Shown: positions 40,051 to 49,398, counted from the stretch's first letter. The stretch: 64,000 nucleotides of DNA from Planctomycetota bacterium (GCA_002686945.1 NYYZ01000037.1:124001-188000); one strand, 5' to 3'. Made by a program: numbers and translations. Notes: generated from the letters alone by a model not told the origin.

Positions 40051-41352
40051 ATGCGCATTGCTGTTGTTGGAACCGGATATGTCGGATTGGTCGCGGGCAC
40101 CTGCTTCGCGGAAAGCGGAAACACCGTCACCTGTATCGACATCGACCAGACCAAGGTTGACAACCTGAATGAGGGCAAGGTCCCCATATATGAACCTGGC
40201 CTGGAAGAATTGCTGCATCGAAACATGCGCGACTCGCGCCTGAGCTTTACCACCGACTATTCCCAAGGCGTCCCAAATGCACAGGTAATCTTCATTGCAG
40301 TAGGCACGCCACCAGGTGAAGACGGTGGCGCCGATGTGAAGTACGTACTGGCCGCCGCCCGCTTGATTGCGGAGAACATGAGCGGCTATACAGTCATCGT
40401 GAACAAGTCAACGGTCCCCGTGGGCACCGCCGAAAAAGTGACCCAAGCCATTAGCGAAGTGGCTCTGCACCCCTTCGATGTGGTCTCCAACCCGGAATTC
40501 CTGAAAGAGGGCGCTGCCATAGGAGACTTCCTCAAGCCCAACAGAGTGGTCATCGGTGCGAACTCCGACCGCGCGGCACGCATAATGGCTGAACTCTATG
40601 AGCCCTTTGTGCGCACAGGCAATCCGATCCTGCAGATGGACGTGCCCTCAGCCGAGCTAACCAAGTACGCCGCAAACGCCATGCTGGCCACGCGAATTTC
40701 TTTCATGAACGAAATCGCCAGCCTGTGTGCAAAAGTGGGGGCCAACATCGACCAAGTACGCGCCGGAATCGGGTCTGATGAGCGCATCGGCTCAAGATTC
40801 CTTTTTGCAGGAGTTGGCTATGGCGGTTCATGCTTTCCCAAGGACGTTAAGGCTCTGGTCAGCACGGCGGGCAAGTACGATCTGGACTTCAAAGTTCTGC
40901 GCTCAGTAGAATCGGTCAACGAGGACCAGAAACGCCTTCTGGTACGCCAGATCAAGGCCGAATTCGGCGCAGATCTGTCCGGCAAGCGCTTCGGTATCTG
41001 GGGCCTGGCATTCAAACCCAATACGGATGACATGCGCGAGGCTCCTTCTTTGGTTGTAATCGAAGAATTACTGGCCGCTGGAGCCACGATCTCCGCTCAC
41101 GACCCCGAGGCCATGGAATTTTGCCGTCAACATCATCTTGGAGACCGCATCACATACGCTTCGAACCCCATGAGCGCAATAGATGGAGCCGATGCCCTTG
41201 TCTTGGTGACGGAATGGAACGAATTTCGCAGACCAGACTTCGAAGCGATCCAAAAAGGGCTCAAACAGCCAATTATTTTCGACGGACGGAACGTCTGGCC
41301 CAAGGAAACTCTAGTGGAGATGGGCTTCAAATATCACGGCGTCGGACGCTAG
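40051..41352 (+). CDS. ugd: UDP-glucose 6-dehydrogenase
   Basis: Product of 433 residues of normal length. It oxidises UDP-glucose to UDP-glucuronate with two NAD, supplying glycan and lipopolysaccharide synthesis. The Rossmann motif MRIAVVGTGYVGLVAG opens the protein. The catalytic Cys is in GVGYGGSCFPKDVKAL, and the catalytic Lys region NPEFLKEGAAIGDF is present. The UDP-binding domain (FGIWGLAFKPNTDDMREAPS) follows. It stands alone, closed by a terminator. Confidence 0.96.
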   Translation: MRIAVVGTGYVGLVAGTCFAESGNTVTCIDIDQTKVDNLNEGKVPIYEPGLEELLHRNMRDSRLSFTTDYSQGVPNAQVIFIAVGTPPGEDGGADVKYVLAAARLIAENMSGYTVIVNKSTVPVGTAEKVTQAISEVALHPFDVVSNPEFLKEGAAIGDFLKPNRVVIGANSDRAARIMAELYEPFVRTGNPILQMDVPSAELTKYAANAMLATRISFMNEIASLCAKVGANIDQVRAGIGSDERIGSRFLFAGVGYGGSCFPKDVKALVSTAGKYDLDFKVLRSVESVNEDQKRLLVRQIKAEFGADLSGKRFGIWGLAFKPNTDDMREAPSLVVIEELLAAGATISAHDPEAMEFCRQHHLGDRITYASNPMSAIDGADALVLVTEWNEFRRPDFEAIQKGLKQPIIFDGRNVWPKETLVEMGFKYHGVGR

Positions 41353-41367
41353 AAGACTCGGCCCAAG

Positions 41368-41405
41368 AAGAGACTCTTCACCTCTCGCCGGTGAGTTTGT
41401 CTCTT
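41368..41405 (+). terminator. Terminator of ugd
   Basis: AAGAGAC (41368-41374) pairs with GTCTCTT (41399-41405), with inner TCACC/GGTGA pairing, starting 16 bases past the stop and followed by TCC. Stem is interrupted; strength moderate. Confidence 0.6.
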
Positions 41406-41947
41406 TCCTCGCCTGCTCAAACCGCGGCCCACTGAACCACCCTCCGGGCTTGAGCGGAGCATGAATCGACAGTCGGCTAAACCACGAATCCTTCACTGTT
41501 GGCCTCCAAAAGGGCTCTAGGCTCAGTTCTAGCCCCAAGGCAAGTCTGACGCCAACACGCAACTTGCCAAGTAAACATAAGACGGGACGACCCCTCCAAA
41601 TGGCAAGGCCGCCCCATCCGATGTTGTGGCTTTCCCCAGGTCACCTCGTCTTCGCTCCCTGCGCTACGCATGGCGCAACACGTGAAAGTGAAGACTCAGA
41701 TCACCAGAGAGCATGTTTCATACCCCAACAAAAGCCCCAACGAAAGAACCGATTGCGCTTGGAATGAAGAAATTCTTGGGTCTATGGACGAGCCATGGCT
41801 GCAAAACCTGAAACCTGGGGGCCAATAACTGGCCCACCAGCACAATATCTTCTTCCTTGACGCAGTTTTCGTGCCACGCGTGTCGCTTGCAGACAAATTG
41901 CACGCTGTCCACACCACACGACACCCTCCCGATCATGTGAATGGGCG
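41406..41947. other. Gene-poor intergenic region of ~540 bases
   Basis: No frame here shows a recognisable domain, signal peptide or plausible start signal. A loose inverted repeat (CTCAA.. with ..TTGAG) occurs near 41415-41455. I see no known RNA family, repeat or mobile-element end. Confidence 0.45.
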
Positions 41948-42526
41948 CTAATCACCCAGCAGAGCGCGCAAATCTCGACGTAAGCGGGGTGGATTCCATC
42001 CCGTATCCCCCGTACGCCGCTGCTCGACTGCCTGCAAGAGGCCTTCGCGCGAGAGTTCGCCCCCTCTTGTGACACACCTCACTGCAACTTGCTCGATCAA
42101 CTCTTCTGGTAGGGCATGTGCCAGCCCCAGGGCAACCCAGTCTTCGCTGGTAACAGTGTTCGTAGTCCGCGCGCGCAGTTTCAGCGCCTCATGAGCCGCA
42201 CGCGCACGCCATCCACCTTCCCTCGCACGGCACTCCACCCAGCGAAAGACGGTCTGTGCAGCCTCCTGGTGCCCCAGGTGCCCGAACAAGCGTCCAATTG
42301 TGAGCCACTCTGCTGCTAGAGCACCGTCCAGGCCGTTACTGCTCTCAATCTCGAGCATTTGCTCCACCAGTTCCAGAGGCGCAGCCTTGTTTCCAGCACG
42401 AGCCTCCACACGAGTACGTACCCGCTGATGCGGTTGAGGCAGCAAGGACGCTCTCGTTTCGCCTTCCCGCCACCGTACCGGAAGAACAGCGAGGGCCAAC
42501 AACGGGAGAATCAGCCATCGGCGCAC
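41948..42526 (-). CDS. Small membrane-anchored protein coupled to an ECF sigma factor
   Basis: Product of 192 residues from GTG 42526, whose first base is the last base of the sigma-factor stop; GAGGGGGG lies just upstream as ribosome-binding site. An N-terminal hydrophobic segment (RRWLILPLLALAVLPV) is followed by an Arg/Glu-rich, helical region resembling TPR-type repeats (EWLTIGRLFGHLGHQEAAQT). No zinc-binding anti-sigma motif is present. Position suggests a membrane partner or client of the sigma factor; that is inference. Confidence 0.6.
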   Translation of the reverse strand: MRRWLILPLLALAVLPVRWREGETRASLLPQPHQRVRTRVEARAGNKAAPLELVEQMLEIESSNGLDGALAAEWLTIGRLFGHLGHQEAAQTVFRWVECRAREGGWRARAAHEALKLRARTTNTVTSEDWVALGLAHALPEELIEQVAVRCVTRGGELSREGLLQAVEQRRTGDTGWNPPRLRRDLRALLGD

Positions 42527-43197
42527 TATAGCCCCCCCTCGCTGCATACATGCTCCTTGGAAGGCGTCTGCACCCGCCGAGTTAGGCGCAACATCTGGTC
42601 CAGTCCCGAGACCTGGTCCTCACCTCCTGACCGCACCAGACGCCTGTGCAGGCGTTGACGAGCCCGGAAGATACACACCTTGATCGCCCTGCGGCGCAGG
42701 CCGAGAGCCTCGGCGGTACGCCCCGTATCGCCCTCTGTAAGACACCATGCACAGAGCACGACTCGGTCTCGATCACGCAGGCTGCAGTAGGCCTCGAACA
42801 TCTTGCGTAACAGGCTGGAGACTCGGTCGGCGCAGATTTCGGGGCGCTTCTCTTCAACCAGGGAGGCCGAATGATCGACCTGTTCGATGTTCTCGAATTG
42901 CACCGTGTTCCTTTCGAAGGGACGCGAGCGCCGCACACGATCGCGAGCGATGTTCCGAGCCACGACCAGCAGCCAACCCTGCTCCCTATGCAAGTCGCGA
43001 CCCTCGCGGCTGCGCAGGCAGGCCTTGAAGAGAGCCTCCTGAGCCACGTCCTCCGCATCCTGCTGGTGGCAGCCACCCGCCACAAGACGGCGCGCAAGCC
43101 ACGCATGCTGTTGAGTGTAGGTCTCCCACTCGGAAACCATTGGAGCGCGGGAAGGCTCCTCGGACTCCTTCTCGGTCAGATTCGAATTGGTCTTCAT
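42526..43197 (-). CDS. ECF-family RNA polymerase sigma factor
   Basis: Product of 223 residues from ATG 43197. Region 2 is recognisable in AGGCHQQDAEDVAQEALFKA and the following WLLVVARNIARDRVRR. Region 4 lies near VVLCAWCLTEGDTGRTAEAL and RAIKVCIFRARQRL. Basic C-terminal extension. It would direct RNA polymerase to specific promoters in response to a signal. The regulated genes and the inducing signal are unknown; the overlapping downstream gene is the best candidate partner. Confidence 0.85.
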   Translation of the reverse strand: MKTNSNLTEKESEEPSRAPMVSEWETYTQQHAWLARRLVAGGCHQQDAEDVAQEALFKACLRSREGRDLHREQGWLLVVARNIARDRVRRSRPFERNTVQFENIEQVDHSASLVEEKRPEICADRVSSLLRKMFEAYCSLRDRDRVVLCAWCLTEGDTGRTAEALGLRRRAIKVCIFRARQRLHRRLVRSGGEDQVSGLDQMLRLTRRVQTPSKEHVCSEGGL

Positions 43198-43456
43198 GCA
43201 GGGCAAGAGACCACAATCACATCAGGTTTTCATCTGACCCCCGGCGCGGGCCAGCAGCAGGTTCCACCCCAGGTACCTCGAAAACATGGATACTGGGTGC
43301 CCAATCTGCCAGTGAGGCTTCTCGAAAGGCTAGCCAGGGTCCTTGCCTCGTCATTCCCTGGGCACCAAGAAAATAACCTGGAACCAATCAGGTTCGCGGG
43401 TGTTCTTGACTGAGGCAGCTGCTGAACTGGCCCTTTCCAGACCAGGACCTTGGTAA

Positions 43457-44554
43457 TCAGCGCTTCTTGTAGAACGCTCGTGCCTCTTCAGCCCAGCGCG
43501 TCCCCTTGTGATTACGAATCACCTTGCGATAGAGCCGTTGAGCCCTATCGGCACTCTCCTCATCGCCAATCAGATCAAAGCTGCGACCAGCCCAATAGAG
43601 CGCCCCGGAGAGGAACCGGGTCTGGTCACGGTAGAGCACCAAGACACGCATGTGGGCCAAGGCCGACTCGCGGCAGATGGCCGCCGCCCCGTCCTCACCA
43701 GCCTCGGTAGCGGCAGCGGCTCGGTTGAACAAACAGGCGCCCACACCTGACCAGGCGGCAGCTCGAGCGTATCGGTCAGAACCGTCTTCCTTTATGACCG
43801 CACGGAAGACTCTCTCGGCCCCCGCCTGATCGTTGTCCTTGAGCAGGCTCTCGCCAATAGCCACCTCAGCTCGACCCCAGGCGGACCTGTACAGACTGCC
43901 CGCGCGAGAGGAAACCGCTTCGAGCTTCTTGACTCGCTCCTGACCTTTCAGGCGGGTGTCAAATAGCAACCGGCGCAAGTCGGCCTCAATATCCCAGCGC
44001 CCACCGAGTTGGGCGCTCTTGCTCAATTGTGTCAGTTCATCAAGAACTGCTATGGCCTGCTTGGGCTTGCCCCCATCATAGAGTGCTTCTGCTTTCTTGA
44101 TTAGCGCCAGAGGTGCATAACGCGAGGTCCCTGCTTTGAGCATCAAGCGATCAACCGCGACAACCACCGCATCCCATTCACGCATGGTCTGCTGCAGTTC
44201 AACCACTCGATAATAGGCATAAGGCAGAGCCCAGGGATACTTGCGCTCGGGCTCGCTGTTCTGGGCGATATACTCCTCGTAGCCCATCACCGCACCCATG
44301 TACTGGTCCTCATCAAGACCCGCTTCCGCACGGTCAATCAAGGCCGGCAATGGACTGAAGGTGATCGAATGGATGCGATTGCTCTGCACCATGGTCTCCT
44401 CACGCCCTTCCTTGTAGGTCACGCCCTGCAGAGTCTCATCTTTGACCTTTACCTCCTCAATCGAAGTGCCATCGGTCAAGTGAATCGTGTCCGCCTGAAG
44501 AGATGGCAGGAGAACGAGAACGAGAGGAAGGAAGAAGACTTGGACCGGGCGCAT
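43457..44554 (-). CDS. Secreted TPR-repeat protein
   Basis: Product of 365 residues. A signal peptide (MRPVQVFFLPLVLVLLPSLQA) precedes a short beta segment (DTIHLTDGTSIEEVKVKDET) and then tandem helical repeats of TPR type (for example YAPLALIKKAEALYDGGKPK, SALAHMRVLVLYRDQTR). It ends in a basic tail. TPR proteins of this layout act as periplasmic scaffolds. No partner gene adjoins it: the sigma-factor gene starts 259 bases further downstream on the same strand. Confidence 0.75.
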   Translation of the reverse strand: MRPVQVFFLPLVLVLLPSLQADTIHLTDGTSIEEVKVKDETLQGVTYKEGREETMVQSNRIHSITFSPLPALIDRAEAGLDEDQYMGAVMGYEEYIAQNSEPERKYPWALPYAYYRVVELQQTMREWDAVVVAVDRLMLKAGTSRYAPLALIKKAEALYDGGKPKQAIAVLDELTQLSKSAQLGGRWDIEADLRRLLFDTRLKGQERVKKLEAVSSRAGSLYRSAWGRAEVAIGESLLKDNDQAGAERVFRAVIKEDGSDRYARAAAWSGVGACLFNRAAAATEAGEDGAAAICRESALAHMRVLVLYRDQTRFLSGALYWAGRSFDLIGDEESADRAQRLYRKVIRNHKGTRWAEEARAFYKKR

Positions 44555-44605
44555 GGGGCGAAACTCTAGGGGGGATGAAACGGGCTCTTGGGGACCCTTG
44601 GGCTA

Positions 44606-44648
44606 CCCCTTCTGCCGGCAGCCGTAACCGGCCTCGCAACAGAAGGGG
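44606..44648. repeat. Compound inverted repeat between divergent genes
   Basis: CCCCTTCTG (44606-44614) pairs with CAGAAGGGG (44640-44648), and an inner GCCGG/CCGGC stem shares its first base. It lies between the divergent TPR and DUF523 genes and could be an operator or part of a leader. Confidence 0.5.
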
Positions 44649-44739
44649 CAAGAGGATAGGAGCGGGCCCGGTTTGCCGTCAAGTGGTGCTGTACGCCTGA
44701 ACTTGCTATGACGGCCACAGGAGGGACTAGGATGGGGTC

Positions 44740-45225
44740 ATGTCTGCGGATCCCACCAAAGTTCCCGTCCAGGAGGTCCTGGTCAGTGCCTGCTTGCTCG
44801 GCCAGACTTGCCGCTATGACGGAGGGCACAATCGGGATCGGGTCCTGGAGCAGCAATTGGCTCAAGAGGGTATGAGGGCGGTTCCATTCTGTCCGGAAGA
44901 GCATGGAGGACTGTCGACCCCACGGCCTGCGGCCTGGATAGAGAGGGACGGGGCGTCAGCGGTCTTGGATGGGGAGACGGGTCTTCGAACCGCAGAAGGC
45001 AGGGATGTGACGGATGAGTTCATGGCGGGAGCCCAAGGGGCTCTTGAACTCTGCCAAGAGCGCCAGCTGACCCGCGCCTTCCTCAAGGAACGATCGCCAT
45101 CGTGCGGAGTCTGCACCACCCATGTGGATAGAATTGCGGTGCCCGGACCTGGAGTCACGACGGCCTTGCTCGAGCGCAACGGGATCGAGTGCACCGGCGT
45201 GATGGGTCACCGCAACGGTCCCTGA
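44740..45225 (+). CDS. DUF523 family protein
   Basis: Product of 161 residues. Conserved motifs of the family are SACLLGQTCRYDGGHN at the N-terminus, PFCPEEHGGLSTPRPAAWIE, and LKERSPSCGVC near the end, giving several invariant cysteines. These suggest a metal or sulfur site. Function is not established, and some relatives are fused to DUF1722. A GGAGGG site lies upstream at 44720-44725, rather far (14 bases) from the ATG. Confidence 0.85.
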   Translation: MSADPTKVPVQEVLVSACLLGQTCRYDGGHNRDRVLEQQLAQEGMRAVPFCPEEHGGLSTPRPAAWIERDGASAVLDGETGLRTAEGRDVTDEFMAGAQGALELCQERQLTRAFLKERSPSCGVCTTHVDRIAVPGPGVTTALLERNGIECTGVMGHRNGP

Positions 45226-45259
45226 ATGAACCCTTGATCGCCACAAGGGCCATGCAAGA

Positions 45260-45298
45260 GACCCTGACTGTCCGACTCAGGAGGCGGGCAGTCGGGTC
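45260..45298. terminator. Hairpin between convergent genes
   Basis: GACCC-T-GACTG-T-CCG pairs with CGG-G-CAGTC-GGGTC, a 13-bp interrupted stem. It lies between the DUF523 stop and the end of the convergent methyltransferase gene. No T-run follows, so termination is only probable. Confidence 0.45.
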
Positions 45299-45323
45299 CT
45301 GACCCCTCTGCCTTCAGGAAGCC

Positions 45324-46085
45324 CTAACGCGGTCGAGCCACAATCACAATGTGGAACCCCAGCAAGGAGAACCCCGGCAAGGCGCAGAGTACGCGATCAA
45401 GTGCCAGGAAAAATCGTGTCAAGAGATCGTTTCCTGGCAGATAACGCAGAATCCCCACATGGTCTGGGAAACCCGCAAAGACGTAGGCAAAAATCCCATA
45501 CTTCTTGGCCAGCACCACCTCAAAACCTGCCTGTTCACAGAGAGTGATGATCCCGCTGCGAGTGAATCCCTGATCTCCCACATCAAAATGAGGGGACTTG
45601 CGATACATCAGAGCTCTGGCCCAACGGATGAAAGGGTTGTCATTGCAGGGTTCACTCATGATCAGGACCCCTTGACCTCCCAACCCATTCTTGCAGTGGG
45701 TCAAGAACCCAACATGATCGCGCACGTGATGCAGACTGCCCTTGCAAAAGACCACATCGAAGGCCGCCGGCTGAAAGGGCAACTTCTCCGCATCACCAGT
45801 CACTAGCCGCACGCCGGGCACATACTGGTCCGATACCTTCAACATGGCATGGGAGATATCAAGGCCAACCGCTCCAGGATGCTGAGCCTCCAGCTCGGCC
45901 AGGAAAAAACCCGTGCCACATCCGAGGTCCAAAATGCGCTGGGCGCCGGAGGGCACATGGGAGATCATCTCCGCGTGCCAATCCTGCTGGAAGCGCCGGG
46001 AGAAGGGAAACGAATAGCGAAAGGCGTAGCGCGGAGCTAGCTCCTTGTGCAGTTCGATCTGGGCCTGTGCGTTGCTCTGGGCCAT
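45324..46085 (-). CDS. Class I SAM-dependent methyltransferase
   Basis: Product of 253 residues. SAM motif I is ILDLGCGTGFFLAELE (~51-66). The acidic loop GLDISHAMLKVSD, GDAEKLPFQPAAFDVVFCKG and VLIMSEPC follow the UbiE/Methyltransf_11 pattern. The C-terminal ~90 residues contain a hydrophobic stretch (YGIFAYVFAGFPDHVG). Substrate unknown. It stands alone between a convergent DUF523 gene and the CotH gene, which is co-oriented 43 bases upstream. Confidence 0.85.
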   Translation of the reverse strand: MAQSNAQAQIELHKELAPRYAFRYSFPFSRRFQQDWHAEMISHVPSGAQRILDLGCGTGFFLAELEAQHPGAVGLDISHAMLKVSDQYVPGVRLVTGDAEKLPFQPAAFDVVFCKGSLHHVRDHVGFLTHCKNGLGGQGVLIMSEPCNDNPFIRWARALMYRKSPHFDVGDQGFTRSGIITLCEQAGFEVVLAKKYGIFAYVFAGFPDHVGILRYLPGNDLLTRFFLALDRVLCALPGFSLLGFHIVIVARPR

Positions 46086-46127
46086 GAAGGTGCCCCAGTC
46101 TAGCGCGGAGAAGCGCCGATCCTAGAC

Positions 46128-47765
46128 CTAAGGCTGCGCGAAGATGAGCATATCTCCTCGTGCCTCGACCTCGACCTCAGTGCCACGAGAACTCACTCCA
46201 TCAACCACCCAACCAACTGACTCCGAACAGGTCATGCGGACCATCTGACCAGGGAAATACCAACCCGTGTACCGGGGCCCCACCTGATAACCATCCACTT
46301 CCAACTGTGTCCCCATGGGGGCTCGCAAGCGAATACGAACCGGGGGACCAAGCCCCATCAGGGCACAGATGTCATCCCGCATCCATTGACTGCGATGTTT
46401 CATGAACGAACGGGATGGCCCAATAGCCCTCCCACGCTCCTTGCCCTCAAGCATCTCTCCAAGCTCGAGGATCATTGGCTCCATCCACTCCTCGGTAATC
46501 AGGTGATTCATACTTGTGGCCGCGACCCGCAAGAAGAGGTCCCTAAAGGCCTGGTCGTTGGCAATCATGCCCTTGAACAAGAGGGCTCTCAAACTGTGTT
46601 GCTGGTCAATGAAAGTCCTTGGCCTATCACCCTCCTGCTCCACCTCACGAACACCCAGAACGAGGTCCATACCCGCCTTTTGCCAGGGTTTGATGATCTG
46701 ACCGGGATAGGACCGATTGAAGGCTCGATCCATGTCCCAATGCACCCAAGACCATCGAGGATGATCAACACGACGATCCCGAACGCGTGCACCCTGAGCC
46801 CAATCATCGACACCACACCACATGATCGCAAAGAGGTGGCGCGCAAGGTTGTCCAGGTCGATGCGGTCCCCCACAATTGGGGTGGTAAAGTCTGAAGGAG
46901 TGAGCTCCCGGGCCCAGTCTTCCAAGGCCTTTCCGACCTGGGCATCTCGAACTGTATGGGCCCCTCGGGCACGATGGAAATCAAAGTCATCGTGCCCCAG
47001 ACATCGGCCCATGGAGCGTCTGGTCAAGTGCTCGGTCAAGGACATGAGCCCCTGGTATTCACCATTGAGAATCAAACGGCAGAGTTCCATTCCAGGAGCT
47101 GGGCTTCCGATTCGGTTGGCTACCTCGAATGAGAGGTTTGAAGATGTGAAAGACTCACCTCTTACCAGGAACCGGTCGACAGGCCTCGAAAGGGGGCTCT
47201 GAATTATGCCCGGTGGAAGTTGAGCCAAACCGAGTTCATCACGCAGAAAGACCTTGAAGCTGGCCCAGCCACGCTCGTACTTAAAAGCGTGACCGTGCAA
47301 AGAAATTCCACAGCGAGTATGCAACAAGAGTTCCTGACCCCGGAACAAAGCAACGGAGCCTGGCCTCTCCAGTCTCACATCAGCATTGGCCATGATGCCG
47401 CTATCGGGATCTTCTAGATGCTCTGGCGCGATCGCCAGAGAAACAGCCAGCATTGACGTCGACCCAGCCAGCAGTTGTTCACCAACCAGCAAGGCCTCAG
47501 GAACACTGGGCTGATCGCCGGAGAGAACCTCAAGCCGTGGATCGCGGTTCTTGAGACCCCAGGACCACTCAAAGTCGGGTGCCGCCGTACCCACGAGATT
47601 CATCTTGCGTAAGCTCTTTCCGAGTGTGCCGCCGTCAAGCAGGTCCGCACGCACACTACTGCGGCTCAAGACCCGCTTGCCTGCATGGACCACGCTGGTC
47701 CCGTCAAGAGCGTTCAGGACAATGGCCAGAAGCCCGAGCAGAAGCGCTGTTCGCGGCGACTTCAT
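46128..47765 (-). CDS. CotH-like protein kinase domain protein, secreted
   Basis: Product of 545 residues with an N-terminal signal peptide (LLLGLLAIVLNALDG). The CotH core is visible: NGEYQGLMSLTEHLTRRSMG, then WSWVHWDMDRAFNRS, whose D-x-D corresponds to the metal-binding motif of CotH kinases. CotH proteins phosphorylate extracellular protein targets, as for spore-coat CotB in Bacillus. The C-terminal ~80 residues form a separate beta-rich domain (RAPMGTQLEVDGYQVG). It is the third gene of the VTC-DUF4956-CotH set. Confidence 0.8.
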   Translation of the reverse strand: MKSPRTALLLGLLAIVLNALDGTSVVHAGKRVLSRSSVRADLLDGGTLGKSLRKMNLVGTAAPDFEWSWGLKNRDPRLEVLSGDQPSVPEALLVGEQLLAGSTSMLAVSLAIAPEHLEDPDSGIMANADVRLERPGSVALFRGQELLLHTRCGISLHGHAFKYERGWASFKVFLRDELGLAQLPPGIIQSPLSRPVDRFLVRGESFTSSNLSFEVANRIGSPAPGMELCRLILNGEYQGLMSLTEHLTRRSMGRCLGHDDFDFHRARGAHTVRDAQVGKALEDWARELTPSDFTTPIVGDRIDLDNLARHLFAIMWCGVDDWAQGARVRDRRVDHPRWSWVHWDMDRAFNRSYPGQIIKPWQKAGMDLVLGVREVEQEGDRPRTFIDQQHSLRALLFKGMIANDQAFRDLFLRVAATSMNHLITEEWMEPMILELGEMLEGKERGRAIGPSRSFMKHRSQWMRDDICALMGLGPPVRIRLRAPMGTQLEVDGYQVGPRYTGWYFPGQMVRMTCSESVGWVVDGVSSRGTEVEVEARGDMLIFAQP

Positions 47766-47770
47766 TAGCT

Positions 47771-48457
47771 CTAAAGGGTAGCTCCCTGATCAAAGTACAG
47801 GTTCACTTCGGCGTCAGCGGCGGCCTCGTGAAGACCCTGACGCAATTCCGGCACTGTGCTTTCAGGAATAGAAACAAAACCATAGGAAATCACTACCTGG
47901 TCGCCTTCCTCGACCATGCTGTCGAGAGAGCCCTTCGTGATTTTCTCCTTTAGATAAGCCAACACAGCTGCAGAGCCCTCACCCCGAGACACGCGTACCA
48001 CAACCAAACCCGCAGAGAGGCGTCGAGCGCTCTTGTCAAAACGCTGAGTCATGATCAATGCCACTGTCGCCGTGGCCAAGATAATCACCAGAAAGAGCAT
48101 ATTCAAAGTCGCGCAGCACAAGGACGCGGCCACTACCAGCATGATGAACGCAATTTCTTCGGGCTCCTTGATTGGCGTACGAAACCGGACAATGGAGAGC
48201 GCGCCAAGCAACCCCAAAGATAGGGGCAGTGAGAATTGGATAGTGATAAAGACCGCAGTAATCGAGGGTCCCAGCATGGGAAATGACTTCTGCACTCCAC
48301 TGCCAATCGCTCGGGACTGATAAAAGGCCCGGTAAAGGTGAGCGATGAACAACGATGAAACCAGAGAAACAGCCATGGCGAGGGCGAGAACGGGTAGTCC
48401 CGTCTGAGCCAACCCCCGCTCTCCAAAGTCTGTCAGTTGTTTGATGAAATCTTCCAT
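47771..48457 (-). CDS. DUF4956 membrane protein
   Basis: Product of 228 residues from ATG 48457; a GTG at 48469 inside the VTC gene is the alternative. Four membrane helices are followed by a soluble C-terminal domain (~140-228). GALSIVRFRTPIKEPEEIAFIMLV is the hallmark segment of DUF4956. Proteins of this family recur next to VTC-domain proteins. Role unknown; a membrane platform or channel is plausible. Spacing to the neighbours is 2 and 5 bases. Confidence 0.85.
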   Translation of the reverse strand: MEDFIKQLTDFGERGLAQTGLPVLALAMAVSLVSSLFIAHLYRAFYQSRAIGSGVQKSFPMLGPSITAVFITIQFSLPLSLGLLGALSIVRFRTPIKEPEEIAFIMLVVAASLCCATLNMLFLVIILATATVALIMTQRFDKSARRLSAGLVVVRVSRGEGSAAVLAYLKEKITKGSLDSMVEEGDQVVISYGFVSIPESTVPELRQGLHEAAADAEVNLYFDQGATL

Positions 48458-48459
48458 AG

Positions 48460-49164
48460 TCAAGTGCACTGTGCGTGCTTGATCGCCGCCATGTAACAGG
48501 CCTCATATTTCGAAAAAGAGGAACGCCGCAAGTTCAGACGCCGATCACGCTCCAAGATGCGGGGTAGCCGGCCACCGGGACCCTTGACCTCCACTACCGC
48601 TTTGTTGAGCGGAACACCCGTTCGCCCGTAGCACACCAGCGAATTCGTGCGCGAAATCAAGATGTTCGTGTCGAGGCTGATGCGATCACGGTTGATAGGA
48701 TCCACAAACCTATACCGGTCGTAGACCACTTCAAAGACAGGTCGCAGGGTGCCAGAGGCGGGAATGCCCAACTCCCCAAGCAACGCCTTCAGATCACCAA
48801 AAACCGGATCCGCAAGGGGTGCCCCGGCCAGGATCGCCGCTTCGGGAGCGGCGGGCAGACGGAGCTTACTGCGGGCTGATCCAAGCCGCACCTTGACCTC
48901 CACAAAGCAGCCGCCCGACGGTCTGCTGCTTCCGATCTGACCATACCAGCGCACACGCAGCTTGGTCTTGTGCCTATTGCCAGCAGACTTCTCTTCGAGG
49001 TGCTTCCAGTCCGGTGTGTCGAAATAGACGCTGTGGACCCTTCCACGAGGGTAATCGGAATCTTCACGAAGTCCCCGCCGCAGCAACCCGAGGGCGGTCT
49101 GACTGCGAGCAGCAGGCAAGAGATACTTATCCTCGTGCTCCAAGCGGGAGGCGTGAGTCAACAT
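48460..49164 (-). CDS. VTC-domain protein (polyphosphate polymerase-like)
   Basis: Product of 234 residues. The tunnel-fold signatures of the VTC/CYTH superfamily are present: HEDKYLLP, VHSVYFDTPDWKHL, HKTKLRVRWYG, FVEVKVRLG, VFEVVYDRYRF and VVEVKGPGGRL. These basic and acidic residues bind phosphate chains and metal in yeast Vtc4. It may make polyphosphate or another phosphate polymer from a nucleotide. No membrane helix is seen, so the DUF4956 partner may tether it. ATG start at 49164. Confidence 0.85.
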   Translation of the reverse strand: MLTHASRLEHEDKYLLPAARSQTALGLLRRGLREDSDYPRGRVHSVYFDTPDWKHLEEKSAGNRHKTKLRVRWYGQIGSSRPSGGCFVEVKVRLGSARSKLRLPAAPEAAILAGAPLADPVFGDLKALLGELGIPASGTLRPVFEVVYDRYRFVDPINRDRISLDTNILISRTNSLVCYGRTGVPLNKAVVEVKGPGGRLPRILERDRRLNLRRSSFSKYEACYMAAIKHAQCT

Positions 49165-49398
49165 GGTTGGGTCGAAAGGGCCAACCTTGATCAGGGCAGG
49201 CAGCCAGTGGCAGGCGATCGCAAGTGGGACGAGAGGACCATGATATAGTCAAGGCATCCCCTCCTGATCCGTCAAGGGGGTGGATGTTGCAAATTGCCTG
49301 ATAGGCATTCTGGGAGCTCTCAGGAGGGTCGCCACCCTGATATTCCCCCTCTCGCGCCCTTGCCCTTGCCTCCGCCAGGCGTCACGCTTGGAACGGCC

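Noticed and set aside
41406-41470. Loose inverted repeat considered as a structural RNA
   Set aside because: Pairing is weak and no known RNA family motif was seen.
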